NCBI GenBank assembly: GCA_017429205.1
Contig: JAFRPH010000063.1
Span: 1-13,458 of the forward strand
Length of the DNA stretch: 13,458 nucleotides
Origin: Bacteroidales bacterium
GTDB lineage: Bacteria; Bacteroidota; Bacteroidia; Bacteroidales; UBA932
Direction of reading: 5' to 3'
A program made the translations under genes and the position numbers. Position 1 is the first letter of the stretch. Each line of letters opens with the position of its first letter. A model generated the notes under the pieces. The model did no database searches. It was not told the DNA's origin and saw nothing but the letters and a program-made list of their open reading frames with translations. Positions 1 through 6,430 of the stretch are shown one piece after another.

Positions 1-3000
1 GTACGCTTCTCCGGCGGTTTCCGCGTTCTGGATGGCGGTGATCGCAGCCTGGTCCAGCGAGCCGAACGCGGCGGCAATCTCCTTCATCCGGGCGCCGTAC
101 ACCTTTCCGAGGGTCTTGAAATTGGGTTTGATCTTCTTGGTGAGGATGCCGGTGGTATCCGTCACGAATTCCATCTCCTTCACGTTCACTTCCGTGAGAA
201 TCAAGCCCTTCACGGCCTCCAGACGCGCGCGGACGGCATCGGAGATGACCGGAACGAGCATCTTCGCGAGCGGCTGACGCACGGGGATGCCCACCTTCTT
301 GCGGAGGGCGAGCACCATGGACGTAGCCTGCTGCGCAAGTTCCATCCGTTCCTCCAGGTCCGGGTCGATGACGGAGGCGTCGGACTCGGGCATGAGGACA
401 TAATGGACCGACTCGGACTCGCCGCCGAGATCCAGGTAGAGCTGGTCCATGAAGAACGGGGCGATCGGGGCGGAGAGGACGGCGACGTCCATCAGGACAT
501 CGTAGAGCGTCTGGAAAGCCTGGGCGTCGCCGTTCCAGAAACGGGCGCGGTTCAGGCGGACGTACCAGTTGGAGACGTGGTCGCACACGAAGGTCTCGAT
601 GAGGCGGCCGGCGGTCTTGACGTCATAATCCTCATAGGCGGCGCGCACCTCGCGGATGAGCGTGTTCAGCTTGGAAATGATCCAGCGGTCGATTTCAGGA
701 CGGGCCTCCTGGCTGTCTTCGCCCGCATCGACCATGTTGCCGTCGACCTCGACCATCTTGACTCCGTCATCCGGCGTCCACCCCTCGATGTTCGCATAGA
801 GGGCGAAGAAGGAGTAGGTGTTGTACAGGGTGCCGAAAAACTTGCGGCGAACTTCGTCCACGCCGTTCTCGTCGAACTTGAGGTTGTCCCAGGGTTCGGC
901 GTTGGTAAGCATGTACCAGCGGAGGGCGTCGGCGCCATAGCGGTCCAGCGCATAGAACGGATCCACGGCGTTGCCGAGTCGCTTCGACATCTTGTTGCCG
1001 TTCTTGTCCAGCACGAGGCCGTTGGAAATCACGCGCTTGAAGGCCGGCGTCCCGCTCACCATCGTGTGGATGGCGTGCAGGGTGTAGAACCAGCCGCGGG
1101 TCTGGTCCACGCCTTCGGCGATGAAGTCCGCCGTGGCGCCGAAGCGGCCGCTGTCGAGGCCGCGGAGGCCTTCCTGGGCGTACGGCATCGCGCCGGAGTC
1201 GAACCACACGTCGATGAGGTCGGTTTCGCGAACCATCTTCTTTCCGGAGTCGGAGACCAGGAACATTCCGTCCACATAGGGACGGTGCAGGTCTATCTTG
1301 TCATAGTTTTCGAGGCTCATGTCGGCCGGATCGAAGCCCTGGTCCTTCAGCGGATTGGACTTCATCACGCCGGCGGCGACGGCCTTCTCGAGTTCGTTGT
1401 AGAGTTCCGCGGCGGAGCCGATGCACTTCTCCTCCTTGCCGTCCTCGGTGCGCCAGATCGGGAGCGGGGTGCCCCAGAAACGGCTGCGGGAGAGGTTCCA
1501 GTCCTGGATGTTCTCCAGCCACTGGCCGAAACGGCCGGTGCCGGTGGATTCCGGCTTCCAGCGGATCTGCTTGTTCAGGGCCACCATCTGGTCCTTCACC
1601 GCGGTCGCCTTGATGAACCAGGAGTCCAGCGGATAGTACAGGACCGGACGGTCGGTGCGCCAGGAGTGCGGGTAGCTGTGCACGTGCTTCTGCATCTTGA
1701 ACAGGGAGCCCTCGGCCTTCATCATCAGGCAGAGGTCCACGTCCAGGCTCGTTTCCTCGGTCTTGTGCTCGAAATACTCCACATAGCCGGTCTTCACGTA
1801 GCGGCCGGAGAACGGAGCATAGGACGGGTCCACGGTGGCGGCATAGGCGGGATCCAGGTCTTCCAGGCGGTAGAAGCGGCCCTGACGGTCCACCTGCGCC
1901 TGCGGGTTCCCGTCGCGGTCCACCGGCATGATGGCCGCGATGCCGGAAGCGGCGGCGACACGCTTATCGTCGGCACCGAAGGTAGGGGCGATGTGGACGA
2001 TACCGGTACCGTCCTCGGTGGTCACATAGTCACCCGGAATCACGCGGAAGGCGTCGCCATCGGGCTTGAACCACGGAATGAGCTGCTTGTAGCGGATGCC
2101 CACGAGGTCGGCGCCCTTGAACTTGCCGTCAAGCACCTTCCACGGGACGACCTTGCCACCCTTCTGGTAGCTCTCCAGGGGCACATCGGCCCCCTTCGCG
2201 TTGAACCAGGCGCCCACCAGGGCCTCGGCCAGCACGTAGATGGCCGGCGCGCCGGTGTACGGGTTGAAGGACAGGACGCGGACGTAGTCGATGTTCGGGC
2301 CCACGCAGAGGGCGGTGTTGGAAGGCAGGGTCCACGGGGTGGTGGTCCAGGCCAGGAAGTACACCGGGAGCGTCTCCGTGCCGAAGAGCGGCTGGGACGC
2401 TCCGTCCTTGACGACCTCGAACTGGGCCGTGGCGGTGGTGTCCGTCACGTCCTTGTAGCAGCCGGGCTGGTTGAGCTCGTGCGAGCTCAAGCCGGTGCCG
2501 TCGGTCGGGGAATAAGGCTGGATGGTGTAGCCCTTGTAGAGGAGCCCCTTGTCGTAGATGTCCTTCAGCAGGTACCAGAGGGTTTCGATGTAGCGGTTGT
2601 CATAGGTGATGTACGGGTCGTCCATATCCACCCAATAACCCACACGCTGGGTCATCACTTCCCACTCCTTGGTATATTTCATCACCTCCTTGCGGCAGGT
2701 GGCGTTGTACTCGCCCACGGAAATCTTCGTGCCGATGTCGGCCTTCGTGATGCCGAGCTTCTTCTCCACGCCCAGCTCCACCGGGAGGCCGTGGGTGTCC
2801 CAACCGGCGCGGCGGTGGACCTGGAATCCGGTCTGGGTCTTGTAGCGGCAGATGGCATCCTTGATGGACCGCGCCATCACGTGATGGATGCCGGGCATGC
2901 CGTTGGCGGACGGCGGACCTTCGAAGAAGATGAACTCCGGACAGCCCTCGCGGACTTCCAGCGACTTCTCGAAGGCGTGGTTCGCGAGCCATCTCTCAAG

Positions 3001-3054
3001 GATCGCGTTCCCCGTCGACACCAAATCAAGACCCTTGTATTCTTTGAATGTCAT
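1..3054 (-). CDS. ileS: Isoleucyl-tRNA synthetase, IleRS2-like (3' end outside window)
   Basis: Cytoplasmic class I synthetase that charges tRNA-Ile and edits mischarged valine. The ATG is at 3054-3052 (MTFKEYKGLDL) and 1018 residues are visible; the C-terminus lies beyond base 1. Visible in order: the HIGH-region signature at residues 55-58, here G-I-H-H after SANGMP; GWDTHGLPVE at 84-93; the Thr-rich editing-site motif TTTPWTLPSN at 237-246; the second editing motif GTGIVHIAPTFGADD with Asp362-Asp363; KMSKR at 688-692; then the anticodon-binding region and the conserved NFKTLGK stretch near the visible end. KMSKR rather than KMSKS fits the eukaryote-like IleRS2 branch. The swapped GxHH signature is unusual. 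The gene is transcribed away from cvpA-tsaB, probably from the promoter at 3093-3123, with a leader of about 30 nt. No T-box or other riboswitch is visible. The A-rich stretch before the ATG stands in for a Shine-Dalgarno site. Identity is very secure; drug resistance is inference. Confidence 0.97.
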   Translation of the reverse strand, partial: MTFKEYKGLDLVSTGNAILERWLANHAFEKSLEVREGCPEFIFFEGPPSANGMPGIHHVMARSIKDAICRYKTQTGFQVHRRAGWDTHGLPVELGVEKKLGITKADIGTKISVGEYNATCRKEVMKYTKEWEVMTQRVGYWVDMDDPYITYDNRYIETLWYLLKDIYDKGLLYKGYTIQPYSPTDGTGLSSHELNQPGCYKDVTDTTATAQFEVVKDGASQPLFGTETLPVYFLAWTTTPWTLPSNTALCVGPNIDYVRVLSFNPYTGAPAIYVLAEALVGAWFNAKGADVPLESYQKGGKVVPWKVLDGKFKGADLVGIRYKQLIPWFKPDGDAFRVIPGDYVTTEDGTGIVHIAPTFGADDKRVAAASGIAAIMPVDRDGNPQAQVDRQGRFYRLEDLDPAYAATVDPSYAPFSGRYVKTGYVEYFEHKTEETSLDVDLCLMMKAEGSLFKMQKHVHSYPHSWRTDRPVLYYPLDSWFIKATAVKDQMVALNKQIRWKPESTGTGRFGQWLENIQDWNLSRSRFWGTPLPIWRTEDGKEEKCIGSAAELYNELEKAVAAGVMKSNPLKDQGFDPADMSLENYDKIDLHRPYVDGMFLVSDSGKKMVRETDLIDVWFDSGAMPYAQEGLRGLDSGRFGATADFIAEGVDQTRGWFYTLHAIHTMVSGTPAFKRVISNGLVLDKNGNKMSKRLGNAVDPFYALDRYGADALRWYMLTNAEPWDNLKFDENGVDEVRRKFFGTLYNTYSFFALYANIEGWTPDDGVKMVEVDGNMVDAGEDSQEARPEIDRWIISKLNTLIREVRAAYEDYDVKTAGRLIETFVCDHVSNWYVRLNRARFWNGDAQAFQTLYDVLMDVAVLSAPIAPFFMDQLYLDLGGESESVHYVLMPESDASVIDPDLEERMELAQQATSMVLALRKKVGIPVRQPLAKMLVPVISDAVRARLEAVKGLILTEVNVKEMEFVTDTTGILTKKIKPNFKTLGKVYGARMKEIAAAFGSLDQAAITAIQNAETAGEAY

Positions 3055-3073
3055 AATTTTTTGCCTAATTTTG
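3043..3073 (+). promoter_or_regulatory. Bacteroidota-type promoter for cvpA-tsaB
   Basis: TTTG at 3043-3046, a 19-bp spacer, then TAATTTTG at 3066-3073 match the Bacteroidota -33/-7 consensus (TTTG, 19-21 bp, TAnnTTTG). The -33 box lies inside the first codons of ileS. Transcription would start near 3080, giving a leader of about 37 nt before the cvpA ATG. It faces the ileS promoter at 3093-3123. Confidence 0.65.
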
Positions 3074-3077
3074 CAAA

Positions 3078-3092
3078 CACCCTTTAAGGGTG
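3078..3092. repeat. 15-bp palindrome at the start points of both facing promoters
   Basis: CACCCTT at 3078-3084 and AAGGGTG at 3086-3092 are exact inverted repeats around one central T. The palindrome covers the predicted start points of both the rightward and the leftward promoter. It could be an operator, or it could reflect symmetry between two copies of a GGGTG/CACCC initial-transcribed sequence. No regulator can be named from the sequence. Confidence 0.5.
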
Positions 3093-3123
3093 CAAAGATA
3101 AACATTTTCACGGACAATGGCAA
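3093..3123 (-). promoter_or_regulatory. Bacteroidota-type promoter for ileS
   Basis: Read on the minus strand: TTG (complement of 3121-3123), a 20-bp spacer, then TATCTTTG (complement of 3093-3100). Transcription would start near 3087 and run leftward into ileS. The -33 box falls in the first codons of cvpA. The extended sequence TATCTTTGCACC is repeated exactly at the probable greA promoter (6396-6407). Confidence 0.7.
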
Positions 3124-3611
3124 CACTCGACATCATCCTGCTCTGCTGCTTCATCCCCGGGATAATCCGCGGACTGTCAAAGGGTTTCCTCGAGCAAGCC
3201 CTGGCGCTTGCGGGCATCGTCCTGAGCGTCTGGGCGGCTTTCCACTTCTCCTCCCTGGTGTGCACCTGGCTGAAACCCTACGTAAGCATTTCCGAAACGA
3301 TGCTGAACGTCGTTTCTTTCGCAATCATCCTGATCGCCATCAGCCTGGTGGTGCTCCTCGTGGCGAAACTCCTCACGAAAGTGGCGGAACTGGCGATGCT
3401 CGGCTGGCTGAACAAAATCCTCGGCCTGGTTTTCGCCCTGGCCGTGAACGCGCTCGTCATCGGCGTATTCATCGTTCTGTTCGACACCGTCAACACGAAA
3501 TTCGAACTCGTGAAGCCCGATGTCCTGGACGGCTCCATCGTCTATACGAGCCTCCGGGACCTGAGCTACCTGGTCTTCCCCTACCTGAAATCCTTCTTCT
3601 TCAAGCAATAG
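3117..3611 (+). CDS. cvpA: CvpA family inner-membrane protein
   Basis: Small integral membrane protein of 164 residues, the usual size for the CvpA/colicin V production family. Hydrophobic segments lie at about residues 4-17, 26-44, 64-85 and 100-124, with the family-typical RGLSKGFLEQ between the first two. The C-terminal 40 residues are soluble. CvpA proteins are linked to colicin V export in E. coli and to envelope stress tolerance; their molecular activity is not settled. The ATG at 3117 is preceded by no Shine-Dalgarno site, as expected in this phylum. tsaB follows after 4 bp, so the two are probably co-transcribed from the promoter at 3043-3073. Confidence 0.9.
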   Translation: MATLDIILLCCFIPGIIRGLSKGFLEQALALAGIVLSVWAAFHFSSLVCTWLKPYVSISETMLNVVSFAIILIAISLVVLLVAKLLTKVAELAMLGWLNKILGLVFALAVNALVIGVFIVLFDTVNTKFELVKPDVLDGSIVYTSLRDLSYLVFPYLKSFFFKQ

Positions 3612-3615
3612 CCTT

Positions 3616-4308
3616 ATGGCCCGGATCCTCCTCATCGAGACATCGACCGCCCAGCTTTCCACCGCCCTCGCGGAGGACGGCGTCGTGACGGCCTTCCGCA
3701 TCTGCGGGGAGCCCCGCATGCACGCCGCCCTCACCGCCCCGTCCGTGCAGGAAGTCCTGAACGAGAAAGGACTGGCTGTCAAGGATTTGGATGCCGTATG
3801 CGTGGGCAAGGGACCCGGTTCCTACACAGGGCTCCGTGTTGGCGTTTCCACGGCCAAAGGCCTGTGCTTCGGCGCGGGGGTTCCCCTCCTTTCCGCCGGA
3901 ACTCTCGACGTCCTCGTGAGCGAGGCGCACCGCCTGGGCGTAGTCCCGGAAGGCTGCCGCGCCATCGTCCCGATGGTGGACGCCCGCCGGATGGAAGTCT
4001 ATGCCGCCGTCTTCACCCCGGACGGCCGGCAGCTCACCGAGACGAAGCCCGTCGTCGTCGACGCCGACAGCTTCGCCGCTGAGCTCGCCGAAGGGCCCGT
4101 CCTTTTCATCGGCGACGGCGCCCTCAAGTGCCGCGAGGCCATCCAGTCCCCGAACGCGCACTTTGCGGAGGCCTTCCCCACCGCCATGGCCATGGCGCCC
4201 CTCGCGGAAGCCGCCTGGAACGAAAAACGGTTCGAAGACGTAGCGTACTTCGAACCGTTCTATCTGAAGGATTTCGTCGCGACCGTTTCTCGCAAGAAAC
4301 TGTTCTGA
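3616..4308 (+). CDS. tsaB: tRNA t6A37 threonylcarbamoyltransferase complex subunit TsaB
   Basis: Cytoplasmic, 230 residues. TsaB is the ASKHA-fold partner of TsaD; with TsaE it supports transfer of threonylcarbamoyl to A37 of ANN-decoding tRNAs. It starts with the typical ILLIETST strand, carries MHAALTAPSVQEVL at 35-48 and the hallmark GPGSYTGLR at 66-74 followed by GVSTAKGL. The C-terminal DVAYFEPFYLKDF is what I expect of Bacteroidota TsaB. The ATG at 3616 lies 4 bp after the cvpA stop. A perfect 12-bp inverted repeat (4226-4237 / 4248-4259) falls inside the coding sequence near its 3' end. The neighbour downstream is convergent. Identity is secure. Confidence 0.95.
   Translation: MARILLIETSTAQLSTALAEDGVVTAFRICGEPRMHAALTAPSVQEVLNEKGLAVKDLDAVCVGKGPGSYTGLRVGVSTAKGLCFGAGVPLLSAGTLDVLVSEAHRLGVVPEGCRAIVPMVDARRMEVYAAVFTPDGRQLTETKPVVVDADSFAAELAEGPVLFIGDGALKCREAIQSPNAHFAEAFPTAMAMAPLAEAAWNEKRFEDVAYFEPFYLKDFVATVSRKKLF
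4226..4259. repeat. Perfect 12-bp inverted repeat inside the 3' end of tsaB
   Basis: AACGGTTCGAAG (4226-4237) and its exact complement CTTCGAACCGTT (4248-4259) flank a 10-base loop. The arms encode the conserved KRFED...YFEPFY part of TsaB. No U-run follows on either strand, so this is not a canonical terminator. It could be an mRNA structure or a by-product of the encoded residues. Confidence 0.6.
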
Positions 4309-4310
4309 CC

Positions 4311-4339
4311 CCGTCATTCCGGGCTTGACCCGGAATCTC
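4311..4339. repeat. REP-like inverted repeat, possible bidirectional terminator
   Basis: ATTCCGGG (4316-4323), loop CTTGA, CCCGGAAT (4329-4336): a perfect 8-bp stem that fills the 30-bp gap between the tsaB stop and the stop of the convergent lipoprotein gene. The flanking GTCATTCCGGG...CCCGGAATCTC form is one I recognise as a dispersed intergenic repeat in many bacterial genomes. There is no U-run on either side, but its position suits shared 3'-end formation for two converging transcripts. Confidence 0.65.
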
Positions 4340-5445
4340 TACAATTTGCTCTGCAAATACTTCCGGATGGACGCCGCATCGGACACCGATGCGTTGGGGT
4401 CCATTTCGCCGTTCACCAGGAAGAAGGCGGCGGGCAGCGTCGAGAGGCCGTACTGGACGATGAGCGGAGACTGGTTTCCGCGCGTGTCGCAGACATTGAC
4501 CCAAGGGAGCTGCTGGTTGCGGACCACCGTCGCCCAGGCCGTCTTGTCGACGTCCAGGGACACGGCGTAGATCTCGAAACCGCGGTCGTGGAACTCGTTG
4601 TACACCGGAATCAGGGTGTCCATGTTGAAGAGCTTCTGCTCGTCGGTCGTCGCCCAGAAATACAGCATCACGACCTTGGCGTCCACGTCGGACAACTTGG
4701 CGGTCGTGCCGGCGAGGGTCGGGAGGTTCATGTCGAAGAAACCGATCTGCTCGGCTTCCTGCAGCCGCTGGTTGATCTGGAGGATGTTGGTCCGGCGGTT
4801 CGCTTCGCGCTCCAGCGCCTTCACATAGCGGGAATCAGGATACACGGCCTTCAGCGAGTCGCAGATGCTGCCGAACAGGATGCCGTCCGTAGGCTGGTCG
4901 AACACGGCGAGGCCGTCGTTGACCCGCTGGAAGAGGACGGGCACGGAGGTCAGGGACTGGGGATGCTCCATCACGTAGCGGACGCTGCGACGGTAGTAGT
5001 CGACATAGCGGCGGCTGAGTTCCTGGTTCGCATCCGGGTCCGCGGAGAGGCGGGCCATGTCCAGCATGAACTGCGCATAGTTGCTCTCGACCTCCTGCAG
5101 AAGCAGGGACTCTTCGGAACCCTCGACGGTGTAGTTGCCCAGGGTGTCGGCGGTCACTTTCACGTGGTCGCCCTGCTTGAGGAGCAGGGAGGCGATCTTC
5201 TTGTCCCCGTAGAACAGGTAGAAGAATTCCGGGCAGTTCGCCTGGAGTTCGGGCTTGTAGGAGAAGGCGCCGGCGGCGTCCGTCTTGACGGTGTCCAGCA
5301 CCTGGTACTTGTTGACGTCCAGGAGCTTGACGATCACGGGCGCATCGGCCTTGTCCTGCAGGGTGCCGTCGATGACGGTCTTCGGGCCGCAGGCGGCCAG
5401 AAGGAGGGCCGCCCCGAGGACGGCGAGAATCTTAACGGTTTTCAT
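4339..5445 (-). CDS. Lipoprotein with DUF4369-like and thioredoxin (TlpA-like) domains, redox cysteines absent
   Basis: 368 residues from the chosen ATG at 5445-5443, six codons inside the longest frame. This start gives a clean lipoprotein signal, MKTVKILAVLGAALLLAAC, with the lipobox Cys at 19. The residues after it (GPKTV) lack the acidic surface-export signal of Bacteroidota, so a periplasm-facing anchor is likely. Residues of about 20-105 resemble the beta-rich DUF4369 domain often found before TlpA domains. A helical middle follows, then a thioredoxin fold from about 240: VVMLYFW, a helix, EIYAVSLDVD, and TLPAAFFLV with the cis-proline at about 338. Where active members have WCxxC after the FWA strand, this protein has TTDEQK (residues 266-271), so thiol-disulfide exchange at the usual site is impossible. 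A structural, binding or chaperone role is more likely. The start overlaps the HIT gene by 14 bp, which suggests translational coupling. Confidence 0.8.
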   Translation of the reverse strand: MKTVKILAVLGAALLLAACGPKTVIDGTLQDKADAPVIVKLLDVNKYQVLDTVKTDAAGAFSYKPELQANCPEFFYLFYGDKKIASLLLKQGDHVKVTADTLGNYTVEGSEESLLLQEVESNYAQFMLDMARLSADPDANQELSRRYVDYYRRSVRYVMEHPQSLTSVPVLFQRVNDGLAVFDQPTDGILFGSICDSLKAVYPDSRYVKALEREANRRTNILQINQRLQEAEQIGFFDMNLPTLAGTTAKLSDVDAKVVMLYFWATTDEQKLFNMDTLIPVYNEFHDRGFEIYAVSLDVDKTAWATVVRNQQLPWVNVCDTRGNQSPLIVQYGLSTLPAAFFLVNGEMDPNASVSDAASIRKYLQSKL

Positions 5446-5836
5446 ACGCGGCAAGGATGGCATCGGCGATGGCCTTCATTTCCTCCGGGGCGAGGGTCAG
5501 CTTGGGCTTGCGGAAGTCCATGTCGGCCTCGGACTGGAGCGGGATGAGGTGGATGTGCGTGTGCGGGACTTCCATCCCCAGGACGGCGACGCCCACCCGC
5601 TTGCACGGGACGGCCTGGCCGATGGCGACGGCGACCTCGCGGGCGAACTTCGTCAGGCCCTCATAGGTCTTTTCGTCCAGGTGGAAGATGTAGTCGTCCT
5701 CCACGTGTTTGGGAATCACGAGGGTGTGGCCCTTGGCCATCGGAGCGATGTCCAGGAAGGCGTAGAAGTCCTCGTTCTCGGCGCACTTGTAGGAAGGGAT
5801 CTCGCCGTTGGCGATCCGGGTGAAGATGGTTGCCAT
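5432..5836 (-). CDS. HIT family (histidine triad) nucleotide-binding protein
   Basis: 134 residues, full length for the HINT/PKCI-like branch. N-terminal IFTRIANGEIPSYK is the classical HIT start, FLDIAPMAKGHTLVIPK is the nucleotide-site strand, and HTHIHLIP at 92-99 is the histidine triad, with His94 the expected nucleophile. Family members hydrolyse purine nucleoside phosphoramidates or dinucleotides in the cytoplasm; the substrate here cannot be assigned. It starts 2 bases beyond the greA stop (1-bp gap) and its end overlaps the lipoprotein start, so it is the middle gene of a greA-HIT-lipoprotein operon. greA-HIT neighbourhoods are common in Bacteroidota as far as I recall. Confidence 0.95.
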   Translation of the reverse strand: MATIFTRIANGEIPSYKCAENEDFYAFLDIAPMAKGHTLVIPKHVEDDYIFHLDEKTYEGLTKFAREVAVAIGQAVPCKRVGVAVLGMEVPHTHIHLIPLQSEADMDFRKPKLTLAPEEMKAIADAILAAYENR

Positions 5837-5837
5837 A

Positions 5838-6305
5838 TTACAGGGAAATGTCCAGGATCTTGAACTTCATGATGCCGTTGGGGACCTTCGCCTCGACGAT
5901 CTCGCCCTTGCTGTGGCCGATGAGGGCCTTGCCGATGGGCGTGGACGCGGAAAGCAGGCCCTTGGAGAAGTCCGCCTCGGACTCGCCCACGATCTGGAAC
6001 TGCATCTTCATCTTCGCGTTCATATTCTCGACCGTCACCTTGGAGAGGAGCTGGACGGTGTCCGCGGAGAGCTTGGACTCGTCAATCACGCGGGCGTTCG
6101 CCACCTTCTCCTTGAGCCGGGCGATCTTGACCTCCAGGAGGCCCTGCGCGTCGCGCGCGGCGTCGTATTCCGCATTTTCGGAGAGGTCGCCCTTCTCCCT
6201 CGCCTCCGCGATGGCCGCGGAGATCACCGGACGCTGTGCCAATGCGTCGGCCAGGTCCTTCTTGAGCTTGTCGTAACCCGCCTGGGTCATGTACTCAATT
6301 GCCAT
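5838..6305 (-). CDS. greA: Transcription elongation factor GreA
   Basis: 155 residues, usual length. GreA enters the RNA polymerase secondary channel and stimulates cleavage of backtracked transcripts. The N-terminal coiled coil spans about 8-75, with the tip GDLSENAEYDAA at 39-50. Asp40 and Glu43 match the two acidic residues that place the catalytic Mg2+ (Asp41/Glu44 in E. coli). The C-terminal FKBP-like domain contains STPIGKALIGHSKGE and the closing NGIMKFKILDI. The ATG at 6305 is preceded by A-rich AAAAAAGATAAACT rather than a Shine-Dalgarno site. The probable promoter is at 6400-6430, so a stable hairpin (6362-6385) would sit at the very start of the greA message. The HIT gene follows after 1 bp. 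Confidence 0.97.
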   Translation of the reverse strand: MAIEYMTQAGYDKLKKDLADALAQRPVISAAIAEAREKGDLSENAEYDAARDAQGLLEVKIARLKEKVANARVIDESKLSADTVQLLSKVTVENMNAKMKMQFQIVGESEADFSKGLLSASTPIGKALIGHSKGEIVEAKVPNGIMKFKILDISL

Positions 6306-6352
6306 AGTTTATCTTTTTTGTTCTCTTGTTTCTATTGGTTTCCGTACAATTA

Positions 6353-6385
6353 AAAAGGAGCCGACGACCGAAATCCCGGTCGTCG
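6353..6385 (-). terminator. Rho-independent terminator-like hairpin between ribF and greA
   Basis: On the minus strand CGACGACCG and CGGTCGTCG form a perfect 9-bp GC-rich stem (6377-6385 / 6362-6370) with loop GGATTT. GCTCC then TTTTT follows at about 6352-6361. It lies 33 bp after the ribF stop and is the natural end of the glycogen-ribF operon. A promoter appears to lie between the ribF stop and this hairpin, so it may also act within the greA leader. Confidence 0.75.
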
Positions 6386-6399
6386 CCTTCTTGTTGGTG

Positions 6400-6430
6400 C
6401 AAAGATAGCAATTATTTTTATTCCCGGCAA
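6400..6430 (-). promoter_or_regulatory. Bacteroidota-type promoter, probably for greA
   Basis: Minus-strand TTG (6428-6430), 20-bp spacer, TATCTTTG (6400-6407). The -33 box lies in the last codons of ribF. The extended TATCTTTGCACC is identical to the ileS promoter element. Transcription would start near 6393, about 88 nt upstream of the greA ATG and just before the hairpin at 6362-6385. No other TAnnTTTG is visible nearer to greA. Confidence 0.6.

Noticed and set aside
403..3087. 894-codon open frame on the plus strand opposite ileS
   Set aside because: It is exactly codon-aligned with ileS, its translation resembles no family I know, and lack of TTA/CTA/TCA codons in ileS explains it.
3055..3092. 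T-box or other riboswitch in the ileS leader
   Set aside because: The predicted leader is only about 30 nt and holds no specifier-loop or antiterminator structure.
3177..3809. 210-codon minus-strand frame over cvpA and tsaB
   Set aside because: It is antisense to two clear family members and has no recognisable motif.
5446..5463. Upstream ATG at 5463 as the lipoprotein start
   Set aside because: It would put MPSLPR before a complete lipoprotein signal and enlarge the overlap with the HIT gene; the ATG at 5445 gives a standard signal peptide.
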